Positions 17,034-25,471 of a stretch of DNA of 64,000 bases are shown one piece after another; the stretch's first letter is position 1, and every line of letters begins with the position of its first letter. The translations under genes were made by a program, and so were the position numbers. The notes under the pieces are model-generated. The model saw nothing but the letters and a program-made list of their open reading frames with translations. It was not told the DNA's origin and searched no databases. The stretch is from Paractinoplanes brasiliensis (lineage in GTDB: Bacteria; Actinomycetota; Actinomycetes; Mycobacteriales; Micromonosporaceae), in assembly GCF_004362215.1 (NCBI RefSeq), contig NZ_SNWR01000001.1, positions 6,988,001-7,052,000 on the forward strand, read 5' to 3'.

Positions 17034-17729
17034 ATGCAGCTGGTCAGCCTCTCCCACGTGCACGACCCCGCCACGACGAACGTCTACCCCGGCGACCCGC
17101 CCTTCGAGCTCGAGACGGTGGCGACAATTGACAAGGACGGCTACTACCTGCGCGCAGTCCGCCAGGGCGAGCACACCGGCACCCACTGGGGCGCGCCCGG
17201 CCACTTCAATCACGGTGAGCCGCTGGCCGACGAGCTGGACGTGGAAGACCTGTATCTGAAAGCTGTCAAGATCGACGTACGGGAGAAATGCGCCCGCGAT
17301 CCCGATTACGCCGTCACGATCGCTGACATCGAGTCCTGGGAGGCGACGCACGGGCGCGTTCCCGACGAGTCCATGGTCATCCTCTGGACGGGTTGGGACG
17401 CCAAGTGGGGCACGGCCGAGTTCACCAACGCCGGCGCGGACGGCGCGCTGCACCATCCCGGGTTCGCCGTCGAGACCGCGCGCTGGCTGATCGATACAGG
17501 TCGCCTCGGTCACCGCGGCGGCACGGGCACCGACGCGTTCAGCCCCGACGTGGGCGCCGACGCAACCTACACGGTGTCGCACCTGGTCCATCGCCGCCAC
17601 CGCATCAGCCTCGAGGTGCTCGCCAACCTGGCGGCGCTGCCCGAGACCGGCGCCCACATCCTGTGCGGCGGCCAGATCAATCGCGCGGGCTCGGGCTCGC
17701 CGGCGCTGATCTACGGCCTGCTGCCCTGA
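17034..17729 (+). CDS. Cyclase-family (kynurenine formamidase-like) hydrolase
   Basis: A 231-residue protein of the cyclase family (PF04199 type), metal-dependent hydrolases that include kynurenine formamidase. I start it at the ATG at 17034, as relatives begin MxLVSLSHV; an ATG four codons earlier is possible. The metal motif reads EHTGTHWGAPGHF (from about residue 46), whereas the family consensus is HxGTHxDAPxH: the aspartate ligand is replaced by glycine. Later conserved histidines are present (HRGGTGTDAF, about 160-170). It is divergent from the MerR gene and shares its operator region. Its 3' end overlaps the convergent metallopeptidase gene by 53 bases. Confidence 0.85.
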   Translation: MQLVSLSHVHDPATTNVYPGDPPFELETVATIDKDGYYLRAVRQGEHTGTHWGAPGHFNHGEPLADELDVEDLYLKAVKIDVREKCARDPDYAVTIADIESWEATHGRVPDESMVILWTGWDAKWGTAEFTNAGADGALHHPGFAVETARWLIDTGRLGHRGGTGTDAFSPDVGADATYTVSHLVHRRHRISLEVLANLAALPETGAHILCGGQINRAGSGSPALIYGLLP

Positions 17730-20025
17730 GCTGCGGGCCGGAGTCCGTGGCCGGTGGCGGCGCAGATGTCGAGGGGGAGGACGGGGGATGAGTCGGTGCA
17801 GGACCGGAGCCGCCCGGCTGCAGGCGGCCGTTGGCGATCAGGCGATAGGGCGCGAAACGCTTCTCGGACTCGGCCGGCTCGTCGTGCGAGATGACGGCGA
17901 CGACGCGGGGATAGGAAGCCAGACGCCGAAAACGCGTCAACGGGACGACCTCGGCGCGTCCGGGAGCCAGCCCGACCAGGCGGACGTGCCAGGCGTGCAC
18001 AGGGGTGCGCCGCACGGCGGTCGGGGAGGTCCACCCGGTCAGCGAGGTGCCGTCGCTGAGCTCGCGGCCGGCGAGGGTGATCGTCCCGATGCGCCAGCCA
18101 CCCTTCGACGTCGCCGCATCCGTCACGTACCGCAAACCGAGCAAGACCTTCCTTCCCGCGTACGCCTTGAGGTTGTACTCGGCCGTGACGACCCCGTTGC
18201 CGGCGCCGGTCAGGGCGGGGCCGAGCGGGCCGGGAACGGTCCGGTCACCGGTGACGGCGTGATACGTGCGCCCGCCGTTGTTCGAGATCATCACGTAGGC
18301 GTGGTCGTAGCGCTCCTCGGCGGCGTAGGACGTCTCCAGCCGCAGCACAGGCTCGCCGGCCGGAACGGTCACCGGCCTGACGGCGTACGCGTCGAGGTTG
18401 TCGGTGTTGCCGGAAAAGAGGGTGCCTCCGGCGATCGTCCACCCGATCGGCAACGGATCCAGCGTGGAGGCGCCGCGGAACGAGACCGACTTGAGAGGTG
18501 TCGGCAGTGGCACGTAGTCCGCGCCGTTCGGGGCCGCGCCCGGCATGTCGTAAGCGGCCGCGTTCTCGAGGTTGATCGTGGAGCGCAGCGACGCCGCCCT
18601 CACCCGCTCGGCTGCGATCCCCGCGACGGGACCGTCCACGTCGTCGACCAGCGTCATCAGCTGGAAATCGTGCAGCACGTCGTAAAGCGCGACCCCGACC
18701 GGCAGCGCTGCCTGCACGCCCGCCAGCCCTTGCCGCTGCCCGTCGCGATGCAGGGCGGACACCACCTCGATGCCGAAACGGTCCCGCAGATAAAGCATGA
18801 ACTGATAGACGTTGCCGTAATCGGCGAGCACCTCGCTCGGCGCGCCCTCGTCCCACAGGTTCAGCGAGTTCTGCGGGCCGCCACAGGCGCGCGGGTTGAT
18901 GTTGTAACGCGTCCGCACGGACCCCCAGCCCTGGAAGCACATGAGATGCACATCGTTGCCCGGCTCGTGGACGCGGGCGCGGGCGTCGACATAACCACTC
19001 ACCGTCGACGCGAAGTCGGCCAGGCCCTCGTTGACCCAGGTCGTCTCGTTCGGGTCGGCGTAGTACTCCAGCAGGTGCTGCCACTCGTGGGCGAACGTCG
19101 CCTCGTACATGCGCGGGCGCGCGGGCCGGCTCGTGCAGAGGTCGTCGGTGGGGTCGTCGGCCGGTGCTGCCCCGAGGCGGTGTTTCCAGTCGTAGGCGTC
19201 GATGGTCATGACGTTGCGGTCGAAGAGCTCGTTGAGCTCTCGGGAGAAGAACCCGGCGACATAGGTGACAGCCTTGGGAAAGGTGTAGTAGTTGGCGTCG
19301 CGGATGTTGTCGACCAGGGTGACCGTCTTGTCTCCGTCACCGGTGAAGTCGCCGTCCATCGTCGCTGCCGCGCCGTTGCGCTCGGGCGGGGTGCTGAAGA
19401 CGGCCGTCTCCTTCGGATAGATGGTGCCGTCGAACTCGCGCACCAGGTCGGCGATGTTCCGGTCGGTCACCTCGATCGAGTTCTTGCGGCAGTCGGCGGC
19501 GGGAAAGGCGAGATCGTGAGCGACCCATACCTCGATGTGCCGGCCGACCGCCTTCAGCGTGTAGTTCTTGCGATACAGCTTGCCGGTTGTGTCGTCGAGC
19601 CCGACCCATTCCCGTACGGTCCCGACCGCCGGTGTGCCCTCGGCCGCGACCCGCCCGTGCGGCCGGGCCTGCGGGCGGCGGCTCGGCGGAAGCGGGCGGC
19701 CGTCGAGCGTGAACCGCGTTCGGCTGAGCTCGCGGACGTCGGAAGCCGGCCCGGGGCCTCGGCCTGCGCGTCGGGTGTGAGCGGCGGTCCCGATTCTGGC
19801 AGTGGCGAAGCCGGCGGAATTCGGCGAGTCCGCGGCAGTGGGCCAGGCGGCAGTGGCAGTTGGCCAGGCGGCAGAGGCAGTTGGCCGGGCGGCAGAGGCA
19901 GTTGGCCGGGCGGCAGAGGCAGTTGGCCAGGCGGCAGCGGCGCGTGAATGGGTGTGGATCGGGGTGGGGGGCGTGCCGAGTAACAGGGCGGTGGCGACAA
20001 AAGCTGCAAACCCGGCATGGCTCAT
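17677..20025 (-). CDS. Secreted zinc metallopeptidase (immune inhibitor A-like)
   Basis: A 782-residue exported protease. After a short signal peptide (MSHAGFAAFVATALLLG) comes a run of seven-residue repeats (ASAARPT/ASAAWPT) made by a 21-bp DNA repeat. The peptidase domain carries HEWQH at residues 313-317, followed by NEGLADFA with the likely third ligand glutamate, as in gluzincin-type M6/M30-like peptidases. The C-terminal 200 residues look like a jelly-roll domain of the kind found in immune inhibitor A (YDHAYVMISNNGGRTYHAV), and the last 50 residues are proline/serine-rich. That tail overlaps the convergent cyclase gene, which suggests that the stop codon has drifted. Its role is probably extracellular protein breakdown. 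Confidence 0.88.
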   Translation of the reverse strand: MSHAGFAAFVATALLLGTPPTPIHTHSRAAAAWPTASAARPTASAARPTASAAWPTATAAWPTAADSPNSAGFATARIGTAAHTRRAGRGPGPASDVRELSRTRFTLDGRPLPPSRRPQARPHGRVAAEGTPAVGTVREWVGLDDTTGKLYRKNYTLKAVGRHIEVWVAHDLAFPAADCRKNSIEVTDRNIADLVREFDGTIYPKETAVFSTPPERNGAAATMDGDFTGDGDKTVTLVDNIRDANYYTFPKAVTYVAGFFSRELNELFDRNVMTIDAYDWKHRLGAAPADDPTDDLCTSRPARPRMYEATFAHEWQHLLEYYADPNETTWVNEGLADFASTVSGYVDARARVHEPGNDVHLMCFQGWGSVRTRYNINPRACGGPQNSLNLWDEGAPSEVLADYGNVYQFMLYLRDRFGIEVVSALHRDGQRQGLAGVQAALPVGVALYDVLHDFQLMTLVDDVDGPVAGIAAERVRAASLRSTINLENAAAYDMPGAAPNGADYVPLPTPLKSVSFRGASTLDPLPIGWTIAGGTLFSGNTDNLDAYAVRPVTVPAGEPVLRLETSYAAEERYDHAYVMISNNGGRTYHAVTGDRTVPGPLGPALTGAGNGVVTAEYNLKAYAGRKVLLGLRYVTDAATSKGGWRIGTITLAGRELSDGTSLTGWTSPTAVRRTPVHAWHVRLVGLAPGRAEVVPLTRFRRLASYPRVVAVISHDEPAESEKRFAPYRLIANGRLQPGGSGPAPTHPPSSPSTSAPPPATDSGPQLRAAGRRSAPASPSPRD
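19830..19945. repeat. 21-bp in-frame tandem repeat in the metallopeptidase gene
   Basis: Five units close to GGCGGCAGAGGCAGTTGGCC, 21 bp each, lie head to tail and encode the seven-residue repeats after the signal peptide. Units differ by one or two bases (CAGTGG/CAGAGG, GCCAGG/GCCGGG). Copy-number change would alter spacer length without shifting the frame. Confidence 0.85.
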
Positions 20026-20064
20026 GAAAAGGGACGCTACCCGTGGCGGGTGGCGTCCCGGTGG

Positions 20065-20331
20065 CTATTCGAAGAGGGAGTGGTCTTGGCCGTTCTCGGT
20101 GCGACGGCGGGCTCGGCGGCGCAGTTGCACGACGATCATGTCGATCACGGCCACCGCGGCCCAGGCCAGCAGGAGCCAGCCGGGCACCGCCCAGCCGGAT
20201 CGCAGCAGCAGGATCCCCAGGACGGCGCAGATGACGAAGCCGAACGCGGCGAGGATCAGTCGCAGGTTGAGCGCGCTGTACGGTTTCTCGACCGTGCCGC
20301 GCCGGCCGGGCGGTTGGGCGCCGATGGGCAT
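20065..20331 (-). CDS. Small two-helix membrane protein (DUF6343-like)
   Basis: An 88-residue protein with a polar N-terminus, two membrane helices (about residues 27-45 and 49-66) and a basic, arginine-rich tail (RRRARRRTENGQDH). The YSALNLRLILAAFG start of the first helix and the overall size resemble the actinobacterial DUF6343 family, which has no known function; this match is from memory. GAGG lies 4 bases before the ATG. It lies 37 bases downstream of the ABC permease gene in the same direction and may be the last gene of that operon. Confidence 0.72.
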   Translation of the reverse strand: MPIGAQPPGRRGTVEKPYSALNLRLILAAFGFVICAVLGILLLRSGWAVPGWLLLAWAAVAVIDMIVVQLRRRARRRTENGQDHSLFE

Positions 20332-20368
20332 TGTCCTCGCCTACCCCCGCCCGGCGGTGGGCAAACCC

Positions 20369-21151
20369 TCAGTTCACCTCACGGCGCAGCACTCGCAGGA
20401 TGCCCGCCACCAGCGGCAGCAGCACCCACACCGCGGCCGAGACGCCGACCCGGGCCCATTCGTCGCCGGTCATCCCCGGCTCGCCCATGGCGGCGGTCGT
20501 GGAGTTGATGTCGAGCCAGCCGGCCGCGTCCCGCAGGGCGCTGATCGTGCCGCCCAGGATGCTCCACACCATCGGCAGGGCCAGGTACAGCACGATGGCC
20601 AGCGGCGAGTTGAGCAGCAGCGCGCCGAACGCCAGGCCCATCAGCACCAGCAGGATCTGCATGACGAAGCCCTGCGCGACGAGCGAGCCGGCGATGTCCC
20701 AGCCACCGTCGGCCCCGAGCGCCCCGGCCAGCAGGTTCGCCACAGCCGAGATCGCCAGCATGGCCAGGGTCGACACCACCGCGATCAGGGCGCCCGCGAT
20801 CAACTTGGCCACGATCACCCGCTCGCGCGCCGGCACCAGCGTGAACGTGGTGAGCGCGGTCCGTTGCGACCATTCGGCGGTCATCGACAGGATGCCCAGC
20901 ACCGGCAGCAGGACCGCCGACGGCAGCAGCGCGAAACTGAAGAATCCCTCGAGGTGCTGGTCCTCGTCGGGCGCCCAGCCGAGCAGGATCACCGAGGTGC
21001 CCACGGTGGCCAGCGCGATGGCGATCAGCATCCACATCCCGGCCCGCGTGTCGCCGAGTTTGCGCAGCTCGACGCGGGTGAGCCGGCCGATCCCGGGCGG
21101 GCGGTGCCGCACGCGTACGGAGGAAACGGGGGTTTCGAGAACGGCGGTCAT
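20369..21151 (-). CDS. ABC-2 type exporter permease
   Basis: A 260-residue integral membrane protein with about six hydrophobic segments, the size of DrrB/ABC-2-type permeases. The N-terminal arm (LTRVELRKLGDTRAGMWML) is typical of this family. It forms a transporter with the ATPase encoded immediately upstream, whose stop codon overlaps this ATG (ATGA). Such pairs export drugs, lipids or peptides; the divergent two-component system is the likely regulator. Confidence 0.88.
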   Translation of the reverse strand: MTAVLETPVSSVRVRHRPPGIGRLTRVELRKLGDTRAGMWMLIAIALATVGTSVILLGWAPDEDQHLEGFFSFALLPSAVLLPVLGILSMTAEWSQRTALTTFTLVPARERVIVAKLIAGALIAVVSTLAMLAISAVANLLAGALGADGGWDIAGSLVAQGFVMQILLVLMGLAFGALLLNSPLAIVLYLALPMVWSILGGTISALRDAAGWLDINSTTAAMGEPGMTGDEWARVGVSAAVWVLLPLVAGILRVLRREVN

Positions 21152-22047
21152 CGGACAGCCTCCTTGACTGATTCGCCGGCGGTCAGGGTGAGGAACATCT
21201 GCTCGAGGCCACCGGAGCCGGCGGGCCTGAGTTCGAGGAGCACGAGCCCGGCGTCGGCGGCGGCGCGGCCGATCACCTCGGAGCCGGCCGGAACCACGAA
21301 GCCGCCGTCGGTGGTCCTCGTCCCGGACAGGCCGGCGCGATTGAGCACCATCTCGAGCGCGGCGGGGTCGGCCGCGCGAACCAGGGTGCCGGTCTGGGCC
21401 AGCAGCTCGGCCTTGCCGCCCTGGGCGACGATCTTGCCGCCGCCGATGACGACCAGCTGGTCGGCCACGGCCTCGACCTCACGCAGCAGGTGGGAGGAGA
21501 GCAGCACCACGCCGCCACGGTCGGCGAAGTCGCGCAACAGGCCGCGCATCCAGTAGATGCCCTCGGGGTCGAGCCCGTTGGCCGGCTCGTCCAGGATCAG
21601 CACCGCCGGGTCGCCGAGCAGCGCCAGGGCCAGGCCGAGGCGTTGCCGCATGCCGAGCGAGTAGGCCCGGACGCGTCGCTTGCCCGCGGTCGTGTTCAAC
21701 CCGACCCGGTCGAGCGCGCGGGGCACCTCCTTGGTGTCGATGCCCATGGTCAGGGCGGCAACGGTCAAGACCTCCCTTCCCGTACGCCCGGGGTGCTGAG
21801 CCGACGCGTCGAGCAGCACGCCCACCTCCCGGCCGGGGTTCCCGAGCCGGCGGTAGGGCACACCGCGAACGGTCGCGGTGCCGGACGTGGGTGTGGAAAG
21901 ACCGCAGATCATGCGCATGGTGGTCGACTTGCCCGCACCGTTGGGGCCCAGGAACCCGGTCACCGTGCCGGGCTCGCAGGTGAAGGACACGTCGTTGACG
22001 GCGGCGTGGCTGCCGTACCTCTTGGTGAGATTCTCGACCGTGATCAT
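21148..22047 (-). CDS. ABC exporter ATP-binding protein (DrrA-like)
   Basis: A 299-residue ATPase starting at the ATG at 22047 (MITVENLTKRYGSHAAV). Walker A is GPNGAGKST (residues 38-46), the signature is YSLGMRQRLGLA near 135 and Walker B is AVLILDEPANGLDP near 160. The C-terminal extension of about 80 residues after the nucleotide-binding domain is common in DrrA-type exporters. The longer open frame upstream of this ATG runs through the two-component genes and is not coding. It is co-translated with its permease and drives export by ATP hydrolysis at the inner face of the membrane. Confidence 0.92.
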   Translation of the reverse strand: MITVENLTKRYGSHAAVNDVSFTCEPGTVTGFLGPNGAGKSTTMRMICGLSTPTSGTATVRGVPYRRLGNPGREVGVLLDASAQHPGRTGREVLTVAALTMGIDTKEVPRALDRVGLNTTAGKRRVRAYSLGMRQRLGLALALLGDPAVLILDEPANGLDPEGIYWMRGLLRDFADRGGVVLLSSHLLREVEAVADQLVVIGGGKIVAQGGKAELLAQTGTLVRAADPAALEMVLNRAGLSGTRTTDGGFVVPAGSEVIGRAAADAGLVLLELRPAGSGGLEQMFLTLTAGESVKEAVR

Positions 22048-22179
22048 GCCGTCAAGCCTGCGGGCGCCGGGTGGCTGCGCGCTTCGGCCGGAGGTCGGCC
22101 ACCCAGAACCTTGGTATGCCCCTGACCCCCGACTTTGGTAGGTATCCGGGCCGTCACGCGCGCCCGTAGAGTTTTGGAC
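22048..22179. promoter_or_regulatory. Divergent promoter of exporter and two-component operons
   Basis: TTGGTA occurs at 22111-22116 and again at 22135-22140, 24 bp apart in direct orientation, a spacing suited to a response regulator. A likely -10, TAGAGT (22167-22172), ends 7 bases before the GTG of the kinase, consistent with a leaderless transcript. Confidence 0.45.
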
Positions 22180-23412
22180 GTGGGAAAGCTCAGTCAGGAT
22201 TACCGGTGGCTGCTGCCCTCCGCGCTCGAAGCGTCGGATCCGGGCCGCAGGTCGACCCGTGACTGGCTGGTCGACACCCTGGTCTTCTGCCTCGCAGTCG
22301 GCTTCACCGTCTACGGCACGTGGGATCTCTTGCAGCCGGAGCCGTCGTTCCTGGTCGCGCAGGGAGGCTCGCCGGCGTGGCTGATCTGGACAGACTTCTG
22401 GTGCGCCATGATCGGGGCGATCGGGCTGTGGTGGCGGCGCACCCGGCTTCTGATCCCGTTGGCGATCTACTGCCTGGTCCTCTCGACTTTCAGCGTGGCG
22501 GCCAGCGTCACGATGGTCGCCGTGGTCTTCACCGTCGCCGTGCATCGCAGGTTCCCGGTGCTTGCGGTCTTCTTCCTCGGCACTGCGGCGACCAACATCG
22601 TGTTTCCGATCATCCGTCCCGAGGAGGGCAACAGCTATTGGGAGACGACCGCGTGGGGTCTGGTCTTCCTTCTCATCGCTTGTCTGTGGGGCATGGTGGT
22701 CCGCGCCCGGCGCCAGCTCGTCGCGTCGTACCGGGACCGCGCCGAACGTGCCGAGGCCGAGCAGCAACTGCGCGTGGCCCAGGCCCGTTCGACCGAGCGC
22801 AACCGCATCGCCCGCGAGATGCACGACGTGCTCGCCCACCGCATCTCGCTGCTGAGCCTGCACGCGGGCGCGCTCGAGATCAAACCGAACGCCACGCCCG
22901 ACGAGGTCACCACGGCCGCCGGGGTCATCCGGGCCAGCGCCCACCAGGCGTTGCAGGACCTGCGCGAGGTGATCGGCGTCCTGCGCGACGACCGGCCCGA
23001 GGGCGCCCCCGAGCCGCCGCAGCCGACCCTGGGCGAGCTGACCTCGCTGGCCGAGGAGTCACGCTCGGCCGGCGTCAAGGTCGACCTCGACGTGGCGGTC
23101 GAGCCCGAGACGGTTCCGGCCGGCACGGGGCGCACCGCCTACCGCATCGTGCAGGAGGGTCTGACCAATGCGCGCAAGCACGCGCCCGGCGCTTACGTGC
23201 GGGTCAATGTGGCCGGGTCGGCCGGCGAGGGACTGGTGATCGACATCCGTAACCCGTGGCCGATCGGCGGCACGGGCACGTCGATCCCGGGCACGGGCAC
23301 AGGGCTGATCGGCCTGACCGAACGGGCGGCGCTGGCCGGCGGCCGTCTCAGCCACGGCCGCACGCCGGAGAACGAGTTCGCTCTGACAGCATGGCTGCCA
23401 TGGCCGACGTGA
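22180..23412 (+). CDS. Sensor histidine kinase, NarL/DesK type
   Basis: A kinase of about 410 residues from the GTG at 22180; a TTG 15 codons earlier would lie within the probable promoter. Four to five membrane helices fill about residues 30-165. The HisKA_3 dimerisation domain has the phosphoacceptor H215 in REMHDVLAHR, and the ATPase domain follows (YRIVQEGLTNARKHAPG, then GTGLIGLTERAALAGG). With no large extracellular loop it probably senses a signal in or at the membrane, in the manner of kinases paired with drug exporters. Its last 22 bases overlap the response regulator gene. The ABC exporter operon diverges from it and is the probable target. Confidence 0.92.
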   Translation: MGKLSQDYRWLLPSALEASDPGRRSTRDWLVDTLVFCLAVGFTVYGTWDLLQPEPSFLVAQGGSPAWLIWTDFWCAMIGAIGLWWRRTRLLIPLAIYCLVLSTFSVAASVTMVAVVFTVAVHRRFPVLAVFFLGTAATNIVFPIIRPEEGNSYWETTAWGLVFLLIACLWGMVVRARRQLVASYRDRAERAEAEQQLRVAQARSTERNRIAREMHDVLAHRISLLSLHAGALEIKPNATPDEVTTAAGVIRASAHQALQDLREVIGVLRDDRPEGAPEPPQPTLGELTSLAEESRSAGVKVDLDVAVEPETVPAGTGRTAYRIVQEGLTNARKHAPGAYVRVNVAGSAGEGLVIDIRNPWPIGGTGTSIPGTGTGLIGLTERAALAGGRLSHGRTPENEFALTAWLPWPT

Positions 23413-24080
23413 TCGAGGACGACGAGAAAGAGCGGGTACGGGTGCTGATCGTCGACGACGACGCGCTCGTGAGGGCCGGGCTCAGCATGATCCTCTCGGC
23501 GGCTTCCGACATCGTGGTGGTGGGCGAGGCGGTCGACGGCGCCGAGGTGCCCGGCGCTGTGTCGAAGCACGAGCCCGACGTCGTGCTGATGGACATCCGG
23601 ATGCCGCGGGTCGACGGGCTGGCCGCCACCGAGTCGCTGCGGGCCCGGTCCGGCGCGCCCGAGGTGCTTGTGCTGACCACGTTCGACGCCGACGAGTTCG
23701 TGCTGCGCGCGCTGCGGGCCGGGGCCAGTGGTTTCCTGCTCAAGGACACGCCGCCGGCCGAGATCCTGCGAGCCGTACGCCGAGTGGCCGCGGGCGAGGC
23801 CATGCTGTCGCCCACGGTCACCCGGCGGCTGATCGCGCATGTCGCCGCCCCTGCCCCGCCCTCGCGCGCCCGCGCCGCCGACAGGCTCGCCCAGCTCAGC
23901 GAGCGCGAACGCGACGTGGCCCTGGCCCTGGCCCACGGCCGCTCGAACGCCGAGATCGCGTCCGACCTGCACATGTCCGTGGCGACTGTGAAGGCCCACG
24001 TCTCCCGCCTGCTGATCAAGCTCGAGCTCAACAACCGCGTTCAGGTCGCCATCCTCGTCCACGACGCCGGCCTCGTCTGA
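23391..24080 (+). CDS. Response regulator, NarL/LuxR type
   Basis: A 229-residue regulator. The start lies inside the 3' end of the kinase gene (ATG at 23391 or 23400). The receiver domain has the acidic pocket DDD, the phosphoacceptor D68 in VLMDIRMP, the switch threonine in VLTTFDAD and the lysine in LLKDTPP. A LuxR helix-turn-helix (ALAHGRSNAEIASDLHMSV) completes the protein. It is the partner of the preceding kinase and probably binds the direct repeats in the divergent promoter region. Confidence 0.93.
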   Translation: MAAMADVIEDDEKERVRVLIVDDDALVRAGLSMILSAASDIVVVGEAVDGAEVPGAVSKHEPDVVLMDIRMPRVDGLAATESLRARSGAPEVLVLTTFDADEFVLRALRAGASGFLLKDTPPAEILRAVRRVAAGEAMLSPTVTRRLIAHVAAPAPPSRARAADRLAQLSERERDVALALAHGRSNAEIASDLHMSVATVKAHVSRLLIKLELNNRVQVAILVHDAGLV

Positions 24081-24102
24081 CCACGACGCCGGCCTCGTCT
24101 GA
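24059..24102 (+). repeat. 22-bp tandem duplication across a stop codon
   Basis: CCACGACGCCGGCCTCGTCT followed by GA occurs at 24059-24080 and again, identically, at 24081-24102. The first copy holds the last codons and stop of the response regulator gene, so the end of the gene, stop codon included, has been duplicated. Confidence 0.9.
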
Positions 24103-24129
24103 CCACGCCGGACGCCGTCGTAACGGGGG

Positions 24130-25308
24130 TCAGCGGGCGGGAGTGAGGGGCCAGAGGGGTTCCTCGGCGAGACGCTCGGCTTCGCGGAGGGCTCGGAGGA
24201 TGTTGCGGTTGGCGAGTTTGGCGAGGTCGTCGTCGGACCAGCCGCGGCCGGCGAGCTCGGTCATCAGCAGGGGGTAGCTGGACACGTCGCCCATGCCGTC
24301 GGGGAGTTCGGGGGTGCCGTCGTAGTCGCCGCCCAGGCCGATGTGGTCGACCCCGGCCACGTCGCGGGCGTGTTCGACCTGGTCGGCGACGTGGGCCACG
24401 GTCACCGGCGGGCGCGGGTTGGCGGCCAGCCACGCCGCGAACTCGGGTTCCACCACGCGGTCGGGGCCGGGCCACTCCGGCAGCGTGGCCGGGTCCTCGC
24501 CGGGGCGGGGCGCCCGTGGCCACTCGGCCGGGCGCGGCGGCGGGCCGAGCCGCTCCCACTCCTCGTCGGCCGCTGCCATCCACGCCCGCGACTCGGCCGA
24601 CAGGAACGGGGCCACGAACGTCAGCTGGATGACGCCGCCGTTGTCGCGCAGCCTCCTCAGCACGTCGTCGGGGACGTTGCGGGGGTGGTCGTGCAGCGCG
24701 CGCACCCCGGAGTGGCTGAAGATGACCGGGGCGAACGCCGTGTCCAGGGCCGCGTGCATGGTCACCGGCGCCACGTGTGACAGGTCCACCAGCACGCCGA
24801 TGCGCTGCATCTCGCGTACGACGGCTCGCCCTTCGTCGTTGAGGCCGCCGACCCGGGACTCACGCACGGCCGAGTCGGCCCACGACAGGTTCTCGTTGTG
24901 GGTCAGCGTCACGTAACGCACGCCGAGACGCGCGAACGCCCGCAGCACGCCGAGCGAGGTGGCCAGGCTGTGCCCGCCCTCGATCCCGATCAAGGAGGCA
25001 ACCTTGCCGGCGGCCATGGCCTGCTCGACGTGGTCGGCGCTGTACGCGATCGCGAAGTCGTCCGGGTACGCCGCCGCCATCCGGTACACGGCGTCGATCT
25101 GTTCCATGGTCGCCACGACGGCTTCGGGCTCGCTCAGCTCACCCGGCACGTAGACCGACCAGAACTGCCCGCCGACCCCGCCCGCGCGCAGCCGGGGAAT
25201 GTCGGTCTGCAGCGAAGGCTGCGGCTCGTCCAGGCCGTCGACCCGGTATCCGAAGCGTCCGCGCAGCTGCATGGGCAGGTCGTTGTGCCCGTCGATGATC
25301 AGTTCCAT
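24130..25308 (-). CDS. Membrane dipeptidase (M19 family)
   Basis: A 392-residue zinc dipeptidase related to renal dipeptidase, which cleaves dipeptides including those with D-residues. The first metal motif is IIDGHNDLP (residues 4-12); the bridging glutamate lies in LIGIEGGHSL (about 125), later metal histidines in LVDLSHV and IFSHSGVRALHDHPRN, and the closing motif is HIGLGGDYDG (about 335). It has no signal peptide, so it should be cytoplasmic here despite the family name. It may act in peptidoglycan-peptide or D-amino-acid turnover. Confidence 0.92.
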   Translation of the reverse strand: MELIIDGHNDLPMQLRGRFGYRVDGLDEPQPSLQTDIPRLRAGGVGGQFWSVYVPGELSEPEAVVATMEQIDAVYRMAAAYPDDFAIAYSADHVEQAMAAGKVASLIGIEGGHSLATSLGVLRAFARLGVRYVTLTHNENLSWADSAVRESRVGGLNDEGRAVVREMQRIGVLVDLSHVAPVTMHAALDTAFAPVIFSHSGVRALHDHPRNVPDDVLRRLRDNGGVIQLTFVAPFLSAESRAWMAAADEEWERLGPPPRPAEWPRAPRPGEDPATLPEWPGPDRVVEPEFAAWLAANPRPPVTVAHVADQVEHARDVAGVDHIGLGGDYDGTPELPDGMGDVSSYPLLMTELAGRGWSDDDLAKLANRNILRALREAERLAEEPLWPLTPAR

Positions 25309-25471
25309 CCTGTCTGGCTACCCCGCGAAAGCGCCGGATGGCAAGACTTGAGGAAAACAACCCCCGCAACCCGACCGCACCGCCGCGGGCACCGGCCGCG
25401 CACCGAGCGTCCCGGAATCTCTTTCACATGCCCGGCTGACAACGGCCGGACGGAGTGGGGGAGAGCAAAAA

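Noticed and set aside
22048..22944. N-terminal extension of the ABC ATPase
   Set aside because: The extra 299 codons are antisense to the kinase gene; the ATG at 22047 starts exactly at the usual nucleotide-binding domain start.
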